This document shows positions 27,645 through 36,271 of a stretch of DNA of 64,000 bases, piece after piece. The position numbers and the translations under genes were made by a program. The DNA is from Streptomyces humi (lineage in GTDB: Bacteria > Actinomycetota > Actinomycetes > Streptomycetales > Streptomycetaceae). The stretch lies in the NCBI RefSeq assembly GCF_001005085.2, contig NZ_LBMU02000053.1, forward strand, positions 1 through 64,000, in the 5' to 3' direction. Positions within the stretch are counted from its first letter, which is position 1. Each line of letters begins with the position of its first letter. Under the pieces are notes generated by a model. That model worked only from the letters and a program-made list of their open reading frames with translations. It did not search any database and was not told the DNA's origin.

Positions 27645-28841
27645 TCAGCCGATCGGCGCAGGGGGCCGCGGGGGGCGCGGCGGCTGCCCGGGGGGCTGTG
27701 CCGGTGGCGGTGGCTGAGTGGGCGGTGGCGGCCCGGTGGGCGGTGGTGGCGGTGCCGGACGGCGGGATCGCCGTACCGCGGCCAGCGACATCACCGTGAC
27801 GACCAGCAGCAGCGCGCCGCCCACCGTCGCCAGCCAGGCCGGGACGCCCGCCACCGTGCTCAGCCGGTCCGTGTAGACGACCTGCTGGAACGGTGTGTCG
27901 GAGGCCGCCCGCCGCAGCACGTGGTCGCCGGAGATCCGGGACGGGTACGGGAACTCCTGGCCGATCGCCGTCAGGTACGGGGTGCCGGCGGCGAGCTCGC
28001 GCAGGGCTCCGGCCGGACGGCTGAGCCGGCCGGCGTAGACGACCCGGGGGCGTTCACCGCCGATCGCGGTGCGCGGCTCCATCCGGTGCGCGGCGAGGAC
28101 GTACAGACCGAGCGACTGCGGGGTGGCGGCGAGCCTGGACAGCCGCATCGGGTAGACCGGCCGGTCGCTGGCGAACGCGAGGTGCAGGGGGTCCAGGGCG
28201 CCGTGCAGGGTGGTGTTCGCGGTCTCGGGGGCGAGCCTGACCGCGACGTACTCCCAGCGCTCGGCGACGTACGGGGCGAGGGCGCCGCTCAGCCGGGGCG
28301 GGAGCGCGAAGCCGTTGCCCCGCAGCCAGCCGTCCAGGGCGCCGGGGTCGGTGGCGGTCAGCTGGGCCACGTCGAAGGGGCCGAGCCGCTGGCGCTCGAC
28401 CACGCCGACGCCGGGGGGCTGGGCGCCGACGCCGGGCGGGACGGGCGAGGTGGCGCCGCCGGTGGTCAGCGGCCAGTCGCCGTCCGTGGGCCAGAAGTGG
28501 TGGCGGGTGCGGTGCACCGGGGCGGTGAGCGTGTGCAGCTGGTCGAAGAGGGCCGGGTCGGCGAGGGCGACCGTGGCGCGGTGCGGGACGGGCATGATCC
28601 AGGCGGCGCGGTCGGCGTCGCCGTCCACCGTCAGACGCATCACGATCTGCTCGCGGGCGCCGTCCCAGCGCAGCACCGACTCCTCCCGGCCGACGGTGAC
28701 CTGCCGGGTCGCGTCGGGCACCAGGGCGCCGCAGGCGCAGGCGTACGCGGGGGCGGCGAGGGAGCCGAGCTGGAGGGCGGCGAGGACGAGCAGGACCGCG
28801 AGTAGACGTGTGCGTCGGCGGGGTCGCCGCTGGCCGCTCAT
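27645..28841 (-). CDS. DUF2330 family secreted membrane-anchored protein
   Basis: 398 aa with a signal peptide (LLAVLLVLAALQLGSLAAPAYA) and a mature start CACGALVPD, which is characteristic of DUF2330. The family body (EQIVMRLTVDGDADRAAWIM) is extracellular; a helix near residue 335 (ATVGGALLLVVTVMSLAAV) anchors it and is followed by a Pro-rich cytoplasmic tail of about 40 residues. Function of the family is unknown. Its promoter lies in the 249-bp gap after 28841. Confidence 0.85.
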   Translation of the reverse strand: MSGQRRPRRRTRLLAVLLVLAALQLGSLAAPAYACACGALVPDATRQVTVGREESVLRWDGAREQIVMRLTVDGDADRAAWIMPVPHRATVALADPALFDQLHTLTAPVHRTRHHFWPTDGDWPLTTGGATSPVPPGVGAQPPGVGVVERQRLGPFDVAQLTATDPGALDGWLRGNGFALPPRLSGALAPYVAERWEYVAVRLAPETANTTLHGALDPLHLAFASDRPVYPMRLSRLAATPQSLGLYVLAAHRMEPRTAIGGERPRVVYAGRLSRPAGALRELAAGTPYLTAIGQEFPYPSRISGDHVLRRAASDTPFQQVVYTDRLSTVAGVPAWLATVGGALLLVVTVMSLAAVRRSRRPAPPPPPTGPPPPTQPPPPAQPPGQPPRPPRPPAPIG

Positions 28842-29028
28842 GAACCGATGCCCTCCGCTGCCGTCGAACAGGACTTCAGACGGTATAGCGGAGGGCGTGG
28901 TTCCGGGGCCGTTCCGTACAGCTACCGTCTGTCGACCGACAGTACGGACGGGGCGGCCGGTCGGTTCGAACGGGCTGATGAACGCGGTCTCCCGGCTGCC
29001 GGCTCGCGGGGCCTGGCCGCGGGGCCTG

Positions 29029-29090
29029 GCCGCGCGGTTCCTCCCCTGCCTCCGGCCGGGGGCGCCCCCAGCGCCCCCGCGGGGCGCGTC
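29029..29090. repeat. Dispersed intergenic hairpin repeat, copy B
   Basis: Reads cgcgcggttcctcccctgcc, ccggccggggg, cgcccccagcgcccccgcgg. It aligns with copies A (inverted) and C and ends at the stop codon of the MFS transporter gene, so it may act as that gene's terminator. Confidence 0.7.
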
Positions 29091-30476
29091 TCAGGGGGAC
29101 TGCTCGATCGACGGTGCCGAGCCCGGCAGCGGCTTTCCGGCCGTCTCCGACATGCGCCAGGCCGCGAAGCCGCCGATCACCGCCGCCGCCATCATGTAGT
29201 AGGCGGGCATCATCATGTTGCCGGTCGCCCCGATCAGGGCCGTCACCACCAGCGGGGTCGTGCCGCCGAAGAGGGAGACCGAGACGTTGAAGCCGATCGA
29301 CAGGGAGCCGTAGCGGACCCGGGTCGGGAAGAGGGCCGGGAGGGCCGCCGGCATCGCCGCGGTGAAGCAGACCAGGAGCAGGCCCAGGGCGCCCATGCCG
29401 AGGCCGACCGCGAGCAGGCTGCCCTGGCGGATCAGCAGCAGCGCCGGGACGGAGAGGGCGAGGAAGCCCGCGCAGCCCGCGGCGATGACCGGACGGCGCC
29501 CCACGCGGTCGGTGAGCGCTCCCGCGAACGGCTGGACGATCATCATCAGCGCCATCACACCGAGGACGACCAGCAGGCCGTGCGTCTCGTCGTACTTCAG
29601 CTCGCTCGTCAGGTAGCTCGGCATGTACGACAGCAGCATGTAGTCCGTGACGTTGAAGACCAGGACCAGGGCCATGCACAGGAGCAGGGCCTTCCACTGC
29701 CCGGTGATCATCTCGCGCAGCGGGACCTTCGGGCGGGACTGCTCGGCCTTCGCCACCTCCGCCGCGAACGCCGGGGTCTCCTCCAGGCGCATCCGCAGGT
29801 AGAGGCCGACGATGCCCATCGGGCCCGCGATCAGGAACGGGACGCGCCAGCCCCAGGACGTCAGGTCGTCGGAGGAGAGCAGTGCCGTCATGAGGGTCAC
29901 CAGGCCGGCGCCGCCGATGTAGCCGGCCAGCGTGCCGAACTCCAGCCAGCTGCCGAAGAAGCCGCGCTTCTTGTCCGGCGCGTACTCGGCGATGAAGGTG
30001 GACGCGCCCGCGTACTCGCCGCCGGTGGAGAAGCCCTGCACCAGGCGGGCGGCGAGGAGCAGGACGGGGGCGCCGACGCCGATCGCCGCGTAGGAGGGGA
30101 TCAGGCCGATCGCGAAGGTGCCCGCCGCCATCATGATCATGGTCACGGCGAGGACCTTCTGGCGGCCCACGCGGTCGCCGAGCGGTCCGAAGACCATGCC
30201 GCCGAGCGGCCGGACCAGGAAGGCCGCGGCGAAGGCGCCGAACGTGGAGAGCAGCTGGGCGGTCGGGCTGCCGGACGGGAAGAAGACCTTGCCCAGCGTC
30301 ACCGCGATGTAGCTGTAGACGCCGAAGTCGAACCACTCCATGGCGTTGCCCAGCGCGGCCGCCTTCACGGCGCGTTTCACCAGCGCGGGGTCGGTGACCG
30401 TGGGCGCGGGTGCCGGTGCGGCCGGACGGGGGCCGGGGAACTTGACGGACGGGGTGACGGCTGTGACGGTCGCCAA
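29091..30476 (-). CDS. MFS transporter, metabolite:H+ symporter (MHS) family
   Basis: 461 aa with 12 predicted membrane spans. The opening GNAMEWFDFGVYSYIAVTLG, the motif GPLGDRVGRQKVL and LVQGFSTGGEYAGASTFIAE are diagnostic of the MHS family (ProP, KgtP, ShiA). These import osmolytes or organic acids with protons. The closest pattern is the ProP-like proline/betaine branch, but the substrate cannot be fixed from sequence. A 17-bp palindrome sits 110 bp upstream of the start and may be an operator. Confidence 0.88.
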   Translation of the reverse strand: MATVTAVTPSVKFPGPRPAAPAPAPTVTDPALVKRAVKAAALGNAMEWFDFGVYSYIAVTLGKVFFPSGSPTAQLLSTFGAFAAAFLVRPLGGMVFGPLGDRVGRQKVLAVTMIMMAAGTFAIGLIPSYAAIGVGAPVLLLAARLVQGFSTGGEYAGASTFIAEYAPDKKRGFFGSWLEFGTLAGYIGGAGLVTLMTALLSSDDLTSWGWRVPFLIAGPMGIVGLYLRMRLEETPAFAAEVAKAEQSRPKVPLREMITGQWKALLLCMALVLVFNVTDYMLLSYMPSYLTSELKYDETHGLLVVLGVMALMMIVQPFAGALTDRVGRRPVIAAGCAGFLALSVPALLLIRQGSLLAVGLGMGALGLLLVCFTAAMPAALPALFPTRVRYGSLSIGFNVSVSLFGGTTPLVVTALIGATGNMMMPAYYMMAAAVIGGFAAWRMSETAGKPLPGSAPSIEQSP

Positions 30477-30586
30477 AACGGGGCTCGCCTACCTTTCGAC
30501 GGGGACAGGGCGCGGCCCGTACGGCGCCGGACGGGTCGGAAAGCGACGATAGGAGCACTTGGTGCCGTTACGTCGCGTACGCGAGT

Positions 30587-30603
30587 AGCTGCAATGTGCA
30601 GCT
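30587..30603. promoter_or_regulatory. Palindromic candidate operator upstream of the MHS transporter
   Basis: AGCTGCA-ATG-TGCAGCT is a perfect 7-bp inverted repeat with a 3-base centre, about 110 bp before the MHS start. A further tgcagc/gctgta element follows. A dimeric repressor is plausible; none is encoded nearby. Confidence 0.45.
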
Positions 30604-30706
30604 AAATGCGCTGTATGCAGGGGCGTATGCCCGCCCGCGGCGCTTCATGCGGGCCGCGCACTGTGATCCTTCTCGCGCTCCGCCGACGCAACCGGGCCCC
30701 GAACCG

Positions 30707-30761
30707 CCGTCTTCGGGCCGTCTTCGGGCCGTCATCGGGCCGTCATCGGGCCGTCTTCGGG
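30707..30761. repeat. Five tandem copies of an 11-bp unit
   Basis: The unit ccgtcWtcggg occurs five times head to tail, with W being T, T, A, A, T. It lies in the gene-poor stretch and has no coding role that I can see. Confidence 0.85.
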
Positions 30762-31164
30762 ACAGAACGCAGACCGCTGTCAGGTGAAGAGGGGGTTGCC
30801 CGCGTCTCCGTCAGCCGGGGGTGGGGGCCTCGGGGGTTCTCGGATCAGACGAGTGAACGCGGACGGGGCGACAGGCCGACGGGGCGTGGCGAAGGTGGAG
30901 CACGGGCACGCCGTTCGGCGGACCGGCGCTCAAGCCGCTCATCGAGGCCGCCCGGCAGGCCCTCGGCCGGTGAGCCGGCGTACCTCGCTGCTGCCCCCCG
31001 GTTGCCATCAGCCTGCCGATGTTCTCGCTGCCGGTCCGCACACGCTCCGGCTCGGCCGGACCGGCATCATCCCGGTACTGCTGGTGCTCGGGGCGCGCTG
31101 GAGCGCGGCCGCCGGCCCCACGCGCGCACTCCGCCCTCGCGCTGGTTCCGCCGTGCCTGGTGCG

Positions 31165-32334
<1,170 letters not shown>

Positions 32335-32398
32335 GGGGGCTCGGTCCTCTCCTCGGTCACCCGCGCGGCGCAGGGGCGTCCCGGCCCGGCCCGCCACG

Positions 32399-32424
32399 CA
32401 GAACTAGAACGCGTACTAGTTCTG
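32399..32424. promoter_or_regulatory. KstR-type operator 1 (thiolase side)
   Basis: A 26-bp palindrome with arms CAGAACTAG / CTAGTTCTG and a single mismatched pair in its centre. The inner 14-mer at 32405-32418, TAGAACGCGTACTA, fits TnnAACnnGTTnnA with one mismatch. It lies 65 bp upstream of the thiolase start. Confidence 0.7.
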
Positions 32425-32502
32425 TGTGCAGTCTGCTGACAGGCTGTGCACAACCGCAAGGGGCTTGCGCGCAATTGGGGCGACCGTGCCCCTTGCGACT
32501 TG

Positions 32503-32516
32503 TAGAACTCGTTACT
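32503..32516. promoter_or_regulatory. KstR-type operator 2 (P450 side)
   Basis: TAGAACTCGTTACT matches TnnAACnnGTTnnA at all but the last position and sits in a wider GTAG/CTAC inverted frame. It lies 79 bp before the P450 start, so each direction of the divergent promoter has its own site. Confidence 0.6.
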
Positions 32517-32537
32517 ACCGTCACGGCAACCGTCGTT

Positions 32538-32556
32538 TTCTGACGGATCGTCAGAA
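32538..32556. promoter_or_regulatory. Second-type palindrome before the P450
   Basis: TTCTGACGGATCGTCAGAA is a perfect 8-bp inverted repeat with a 3-base centre, 39 bp upstream of the P450 ATG. It shares 16 of 19 positions with the element before the aldehyde dehydrogenase (48591-48609). Confidence 0.6.
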
Positions 32557-32594
32557 TGCTTCTCAGGCCTGTACACGGTGGGAGTGAGCCGCCC

Positions 32595-33830
32595 ATGCCC
32601 TGTCCCGCGCTGCCCGACGGGTTCGACCTCACCGACCCCGACCTGCTCCATCACCGGGTGCCGCTCCCGGAGTTCGCCGAACTGCGCCGGTCCGAACCGG
32701 TCCGCTGGATCGAACAGCCGCACGGCCTCGCCGGGTTCGCAGACGACGGCTACTGGGCCGTCACCCGGCACGCGGACGTCAAGTACGTCTCCACGCACCC
32801 CGAGATCTTCTCGTCCTGGCTCAACACGGCGATCATCCGCTTCGGCGAGCACATGCAGCGGGACGCGATCGACGCCCAGCGGCTGATCCTGCTCAACATG
32901 GACCCGCCGGAGCACACCCGGGTCCGCCAGATCATCCAGCGCGGCTTCACCCCGCGCTCCATCCGCGCCCTGGAGGAACGGCTGCGCGCCAGGGCCGGGG
33001 CGATCGTCGAGGCGGCCCGCGCCCACTCCGGCCCCTTCGACTTCGTCACCGAGGTCGCCTGCGAGCTCCCCCTCCAGGCGATCGCCGAACTGATCGGCAT
33101 CCCGCAGGACGACCGGGCCAAGATCTTCGACTGGTCCAACAAGATGATCTCGTACGACGACCCGGAGTACGCGATCACCGAGGCGGTGGGCGCCGAGTCG
33201 GCCACCGAACTGATCGCCTACGCGATGAACATGGCCGCCGACCGCAAGCAGTGCCCGGCCAAGGACATCGTCTCCACGCTGGTGGCGGCGGAGGACGAGG
33301 GCAACCTGAACTCCGACGAGTTCGGCTTCTTCGTGCTGATGCTCGCGGTGGCCGGCAACGAGACCACCCGCAACGCCATCACGCACGGCATGCACGCCTT
33401 CCTGACCCACCCCGGGGCCTGGGACCTCTACAAGCGCGAGCGCCCGGCGACCACCGCCGAGGAGATCGTCCGCTGGGCCACCCCCGTCAACTCCTTCCAG
33501 CGCACCGCCACCCAGGACACCGAACTGGGCGGCAAGCTGATCCGCAAGGGCGACCGGGTCGGCGTCTTCTACGCCTCCGCCAACCACGACCCCGAGGTCT
33601 TCGCCGACCCCGACACCTTCGACATCACCCGCGACCCCAACCCCCACCTCGGCTTCGGCGGCGGCGGCCCGCACTACTGCCTCGGCAAGTCGCTGGCCGT
33701 CCTGGAGATCGACCTGATCTTCAACGCGATCGCCGACGCGATGCCGGACCTGCGGCCGGTCGGCGACCCGGACCGGCTCCGCTCGGCGTGGATCAACGGG
33801 GTGAAGCACCTGAGGGTCACCACGGCCTGA
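32595..33830 (+). CDS. Cytochrome P450, CYP125-like (steroid C26-hydroxylase type)
   Basis: 411 aa from ATG 32595. The I-helix reads AVAGNETTRNAITHG (A253-T258), the K-helix E290-x-x-R293, and the haem loop GFGGGGPHYCLG with C362 as iron ligand. The AGNETTRN form and the N-terminal half (LDPPEHTRVRQIIQRGFTPR in related form) are typical of CYP125/CYP142 proteins, which oxidise the terminal methyl of the cholesterol side chain. Divergence from a FadA5-like thiolase and KstR-type operators support a sterol or lipid side-chain role. A 3Fe-4S ferredoxin encoded at 50090 may supply electrons. Confidence 0.88.
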   Translation: MPCPALPDGFDLTDPDLLHHRVPLPEFAELRRSEPVRWIEQPHGLAGFADDGYWAVTRHADVKYVSTHPEIFSSWLNTAIIRFGEHMQRDAIDAQRLILLNMDPPEHTRVRQIIQRGFTPRSIRALEERLRARAGAIVEAARAHSGPFDFVTEVACELPLQAIAELIGIPQDDRAKIFDWSNKMISYDDPEYAITEAVGAESATELIAYAMNMAADRKQCPAKDIVSTLVAAEDEGNLNSDEFGFFVLMLAVAGNETTRNAITHGMHAFLTHPGAWDLYKRERPATTAEEIVRWATPVNSFQRTATQDTELGGKLIRKGDRVGVFYASANHDPEVFADPDTFDITRDPNPHLGFGGGGPHYCLGKSLAVLEIDLIFNAIADAMPDLRPVGDPDRLRSAWINGVKHLRVTTA

Positions 33831-33879
33831 CCCCTCCCTGCGCGGGCCGACGGCTCCCGGCGCCGCCGGCCCGTCCCGA

Positions 33880-33921
33880 GGGAGGCAGGAGCAACCCCCC
33901 TACGCCCCGTTCCTGCCTCCC
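33880..33921. terminator. Inverted repeat between convergent genes
   Basis: GGGAGGCAGGA (33880-33890) and TCCTGCCTCCC (33911-33921) form an 11-bp stem with a 20-base loop between the 3' ends of the P450 and DUF1275 genes. A bidirectional terminator is likely. Confidence 0.65.
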
Positions 33922-33934
33922 CCGAGACGCCGCC

Positions 33935-34621
33935 TCACTCCCGTCCCGACGCGGCCACCGTGAACACCCCGGAGACCGCCGCCGCCACGAGCAGCGGAAT
34001 GCCCAGGCCGTGGTGGAGGACCAGGAACGTGCCCAGCACGGCACCGGCGATCAGCGCGAGGACCGCGGCCGCACGGCGCGGGGAGCGGCTGCTCGTGGCG
34101 TCGCCGAACCGGGACTCGGAGACCAGCCCGGTCAGGGTCGTCGTCAGGACCGTGGTCGCCGTGAGGTCGGGCACGCCCAGCTTGCGGACGTTCGCGTTGC
34201 GCAGGCCCATCGCGAAGGCGGTCAGCGCGATCAGCGGGTACGTGGTGGCCCTGCCGTCCGGCAGGGCGAAGGCCAGCGCGGCGGACCCGGCCAGCAGGAC
34301 CGCCTCCGCCGCCAGGATCACCCGCGTCCACGTCCGCCGGGAACCGCCGCCGAACCGGCCCGCGACCCGGCCGCCCAGCGTCGCGCCCGCGACGAAGCAG
34401 GCGAGGGAGGTCGCCGAGCGCGCGACGGAGAACCCGGGCGCCCCGGCGGCGGCGAAGCCCAGGATCACGATGTTGCCGGTCATGTTGGCGGTGAAGACGT
34501 GCCCCAGGCCGAGATAGCTCACCGCGTCGATCAGGCCGCTCACCGTCATCAGCGCCAGCAGCACGACCACCAGCCGCACGCCGCGGGTCTCGGGATCGCG
34601 GTTCGGGGTCGCCGCGGACAT
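33935..34621 (-). CDS. DUF1275 (YoaK) family membrane protein
   Basis: 228 aa from ATG 34621 with ggaggag upstream. Six or more hydrophobic segments and the family motif GLIDAVSYLGLGHVFTANMT, GNIVILG mark the YoaK/DUF1275 family of small integral membrane proteins, which are of unknown function (some are linked to transport). The C-terminal repeat LGVPDLTATTVLTTTLTGL is also typical. No operon partner. Confidence 0.88.
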   Translation of the reverse strand: MSAATPNRDPETRGVRLVVVLLALMTVSGLIDAVSYLGLGHVFTANMTGNIVILGFAAAGAPGFSVARSATSLACFVAGATLGGRVAGRFGGGSRRTWTRVILAAEAVLLAGSAALAFALPDGRATTYPLIALTAFAMGLRNANVRKLGVPDLTATTVLTTTLTGLVSESRFGDATSSRSPRRAAAVLALIAGAVLGTFLVLHHGLGIPLLVAAAVSGVFTVAASGRE

Positions 34622-34694
34622 CGCTCCTCCGGGGGTGTGGCGGGCGGGGCCGGGTGGCTCCGGGCGACCAGTCCACCACGTCCGGACATGCGTC

Positions 34695-34731
34695 GGCACC
34701 CTCGCCCCAGGGAGGAGGGGGCGAGGGTGCC
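34695..34731 (-). terminator. Intrinsic terminator of the lytic transglycosylase-like gene
   Basis: GGCACCCTCGCCCC (34695-34708) pairs perfectly with GGGGCGAGGGTGCC (34718-34731) around a 9-base loop. It lies 29 bp past the stop of the gene ending at 34760. Confidence 0.85.
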
Positions 34732-34759
34732 GGAGTGCGGGGGAGAGGCGTCGGGCGGC

Positions 34760-35173
34760 TCAGTACCAGCCGTTGGCCTGCCAGAAGCTCCACGCGGCGG
34801 TCGGGCTGCCGTAACGGGAGTTCATGTAGTCCAGGCCCCACTTGATCTGGGTGGCCGGGTTGGTCTTCCAGTCGGAGCCCGCGGACGCCATCTTCGAGCC
34901 CGGCAGCGCCTGGACCAGACCGTAGGCGCCGGAGGACGAGTTGGTGGCGGAGGGGTTCCAGCCGCTCTCGTGCGAGACGATCTTGCTGAACGCGTTGAAC
35001 TGCGCGGCGTCCGGAATCATCTTGTGCGCGATCGCCTGGGCGGAGGAGGCCGAGCCGGTGGCGGCCTGGGCGGGCGCCGCGCTCAGTGCCATACCGGCGG
35101 TGGCGGCGGCCACGGCGGCGGCGGTGAGGACCTTCTTCGGGGAAGCGATGCGGCGGATGATGTTCACGGACAC
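34760..35173 (-). CDS. Secreted lytic transglycosylase (SLT)-like protein
   Basis: 137 aa with a signal peptide (KKVLTAAAVAAATAGMALSAAPAQA, cleavage near residue 38). The mature part has the goose-lysozyme/SLT pattern: catalytic E69 in KIVSHESGWNP, then SSGAYGLVQALPGSKM and a terminal AAWSFWQANGWY. Such small enzymes cut peptidoglycan strands during growth or spore germination. I looked for a c-di-AMP riboswitch, which precedes some streptomycete wall hydrolase genes, and did not find its conserved elements. Confidence 0.85.
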   Translation of the reverse strand: MSVNIIRRIASPKKVLTAAAVAAATAGMALSAAPAQAATGSASSAQAIAHKMIPDAAQFNAFSKIVSHESGWNPSATNSSSGAYGLVQALPGSKMASAGSDWKTNPATQIKWGLDYMNSRYGSPTAAWSFWQANGWY

Positions 35174-35461
35174 GGAGAACCTCGTTCGTCGGGGACAGGG
35201 GGTCGCCGTGCTCCGGAAGCCTGTGGTGCCTGGCGACGTCGTCCAGAGAAGCAGGCCCGAAATCCGTCCGCAATCACCCCTTTTACTAGTTGTGGTCGCA
35301 TAGGCGGTGATAGTCCGCTGTGTGGCGTGGCTCTCAAACCGCAGGTCAGCGGGGGTGGCGAAACGGACATAACGGAGAAGGGTGACTACTGTTCCGGATC
35401 GTAGGTGACGTGCGTCATGTGGGGTGCTTCACCGGCCCGGTCACGCCGCGCCCACGACGGC

Positions 35462-36271
35462 TCACGCACCGGGACCGTCGAAGGTGACCGCGGTCTCGAA
35501 GGCGGCCCGCCTGGTCGCCCGGCGCAGCGCCCGCAGCAGGGCCGGGCCGAGGAGCAGGGTCAGCACGACCGTGCACAGGGCCCGGCCCAGGTTCCAGCCC
35601 ATGGCGGTGGCCAGGCTGTAGGCGAGGAAACGGGCCAGGTTGGCGGCGGCCCCGGCGTGCGGATCGAAGGCGATGTCCGAGGAGGTACCGGACAGCAGCG
35701 GCCAGCCGGCCAGGTCCACGACCATGCCGTAGGCGAACGCGGCCGCGAACCCGTAGCCCGCGAGCAGGACGAGCTCCGCCCGCCCCCGCAGCCGCACCGG
35801 CCCCGGCAGCAGCCCGGCCCCCATCGTGAACCAGCCCATCGCCAGCATCTGGAACGGCAGCCACGGCCCCACCCCGCCGGTGAGCAGCGCCGACGCGAAC
35901 ATCGTGAGCGAGCCCAGGGTGAACCCGAAGCCCGGTCCGAGCACCCGCCCGCTGAGCACCATCAGGAAGAACATCGGCTCGATCCCGGCGGTGCCCGCGC
36001 CGACCGGCCGCAGCGCCGCCCCGGTCGCGGCCAGCACACCGAGCATGGCGACCGCCTTCGGACCCAGCCCGGACTCGGAGATCGTCGCCGCCAGCACCGC
36101 GACCAGCAGCACCAGCAGACCCGCGAAGAGCCAGGGCGCGTCCTGGGCGTGCGAGGCGATCCGTGAGGTGGGCGGGGCGAGGAACGGCCAGCCGATCGCG
36201 ACCACGCCGACGGCACTGACGAGGAGGAGCGCGGCGAGCGAGCGGGGGCCGAGCCGGACCGGACCGCTCAT
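35462..36271 (-). CDS. ECF transporter S component (substrate-binding membrane subunit)
   Basis: 269 aa from ATG 36271, which overlaps the stop of the ATPase gene (ATGA). Six or seven hydrophobic segments, with GVLAATGAALRPVGAGTAGIEPMFFLMVL and the Gly/Ala-rich ends of the ECF S-component fold. It is the last gene of the cobalamin-riboswitch operon, so B12 or a corrinoid is the expected ligand; CbrT-type B12 S components have comparable size and operon order. The C-terminus is Arg-rich and cytoplasmic. Confidence 0.82.
   Translation of the reverse strand: MSGPVRLGPRSLAALLLVSAVGVVAIGWPFLAPPTSRIASHAQDAPWLFAGLLVLLVAVLAATISESGLGPKAVAMLGVLAATGAALRPVGAGTAGIEPMFFLMVLSGRVLGPGFGFTLGSLTMFASALLTGGVGPWLPFQMLAMGWFTMGAGLLPGPVRLRGRAELVLLAGYGFAAAFAYGMVVDLAGWPLLSGTSSDIAFDPHAGAAANLARFLAYSLATAMGWNLGRALCTVVLTLLLGPALLRALRRATRRAAFETAVTFDGPGA

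Larger units (their letters stand above)
30477..31164. other. Long gene-poor stretch with repeats and decayed coding sequence
   Basis: No intact gene is supported. It holds the MHS promoter region, an 11-bp tandem repeat (30707-30761) and a short frame at 30899-30973 whose 24 codons nearly all end in G or C (GTPFGGPALKPLIEAARQAL to a TGA stop), like the end of a lost gene. A second coding-like fragment (RLGRTGIIPVLLVLGARW) follows at about 31045-31120. The family of these remnants is not recognised. Confidence 0.5.

Noticed and set aside
33251..35404. 717-codon plus-strand frame spanning the P450 end and two minus-strand genes
   Set aside because: It is in the wrong frame of the P450 and antisense to the DUF1275 and transglycosylase genes, and shows no domain.
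35174..35461. c-di-AMP (ydaO) riboswitch before the transglycosylase-like gene
   Set aside because: The expected conserved segments (for example GCCGAACCCG and CAGCTAACC) are absent from this 288-bp gap; it only holds a presumed promoter.
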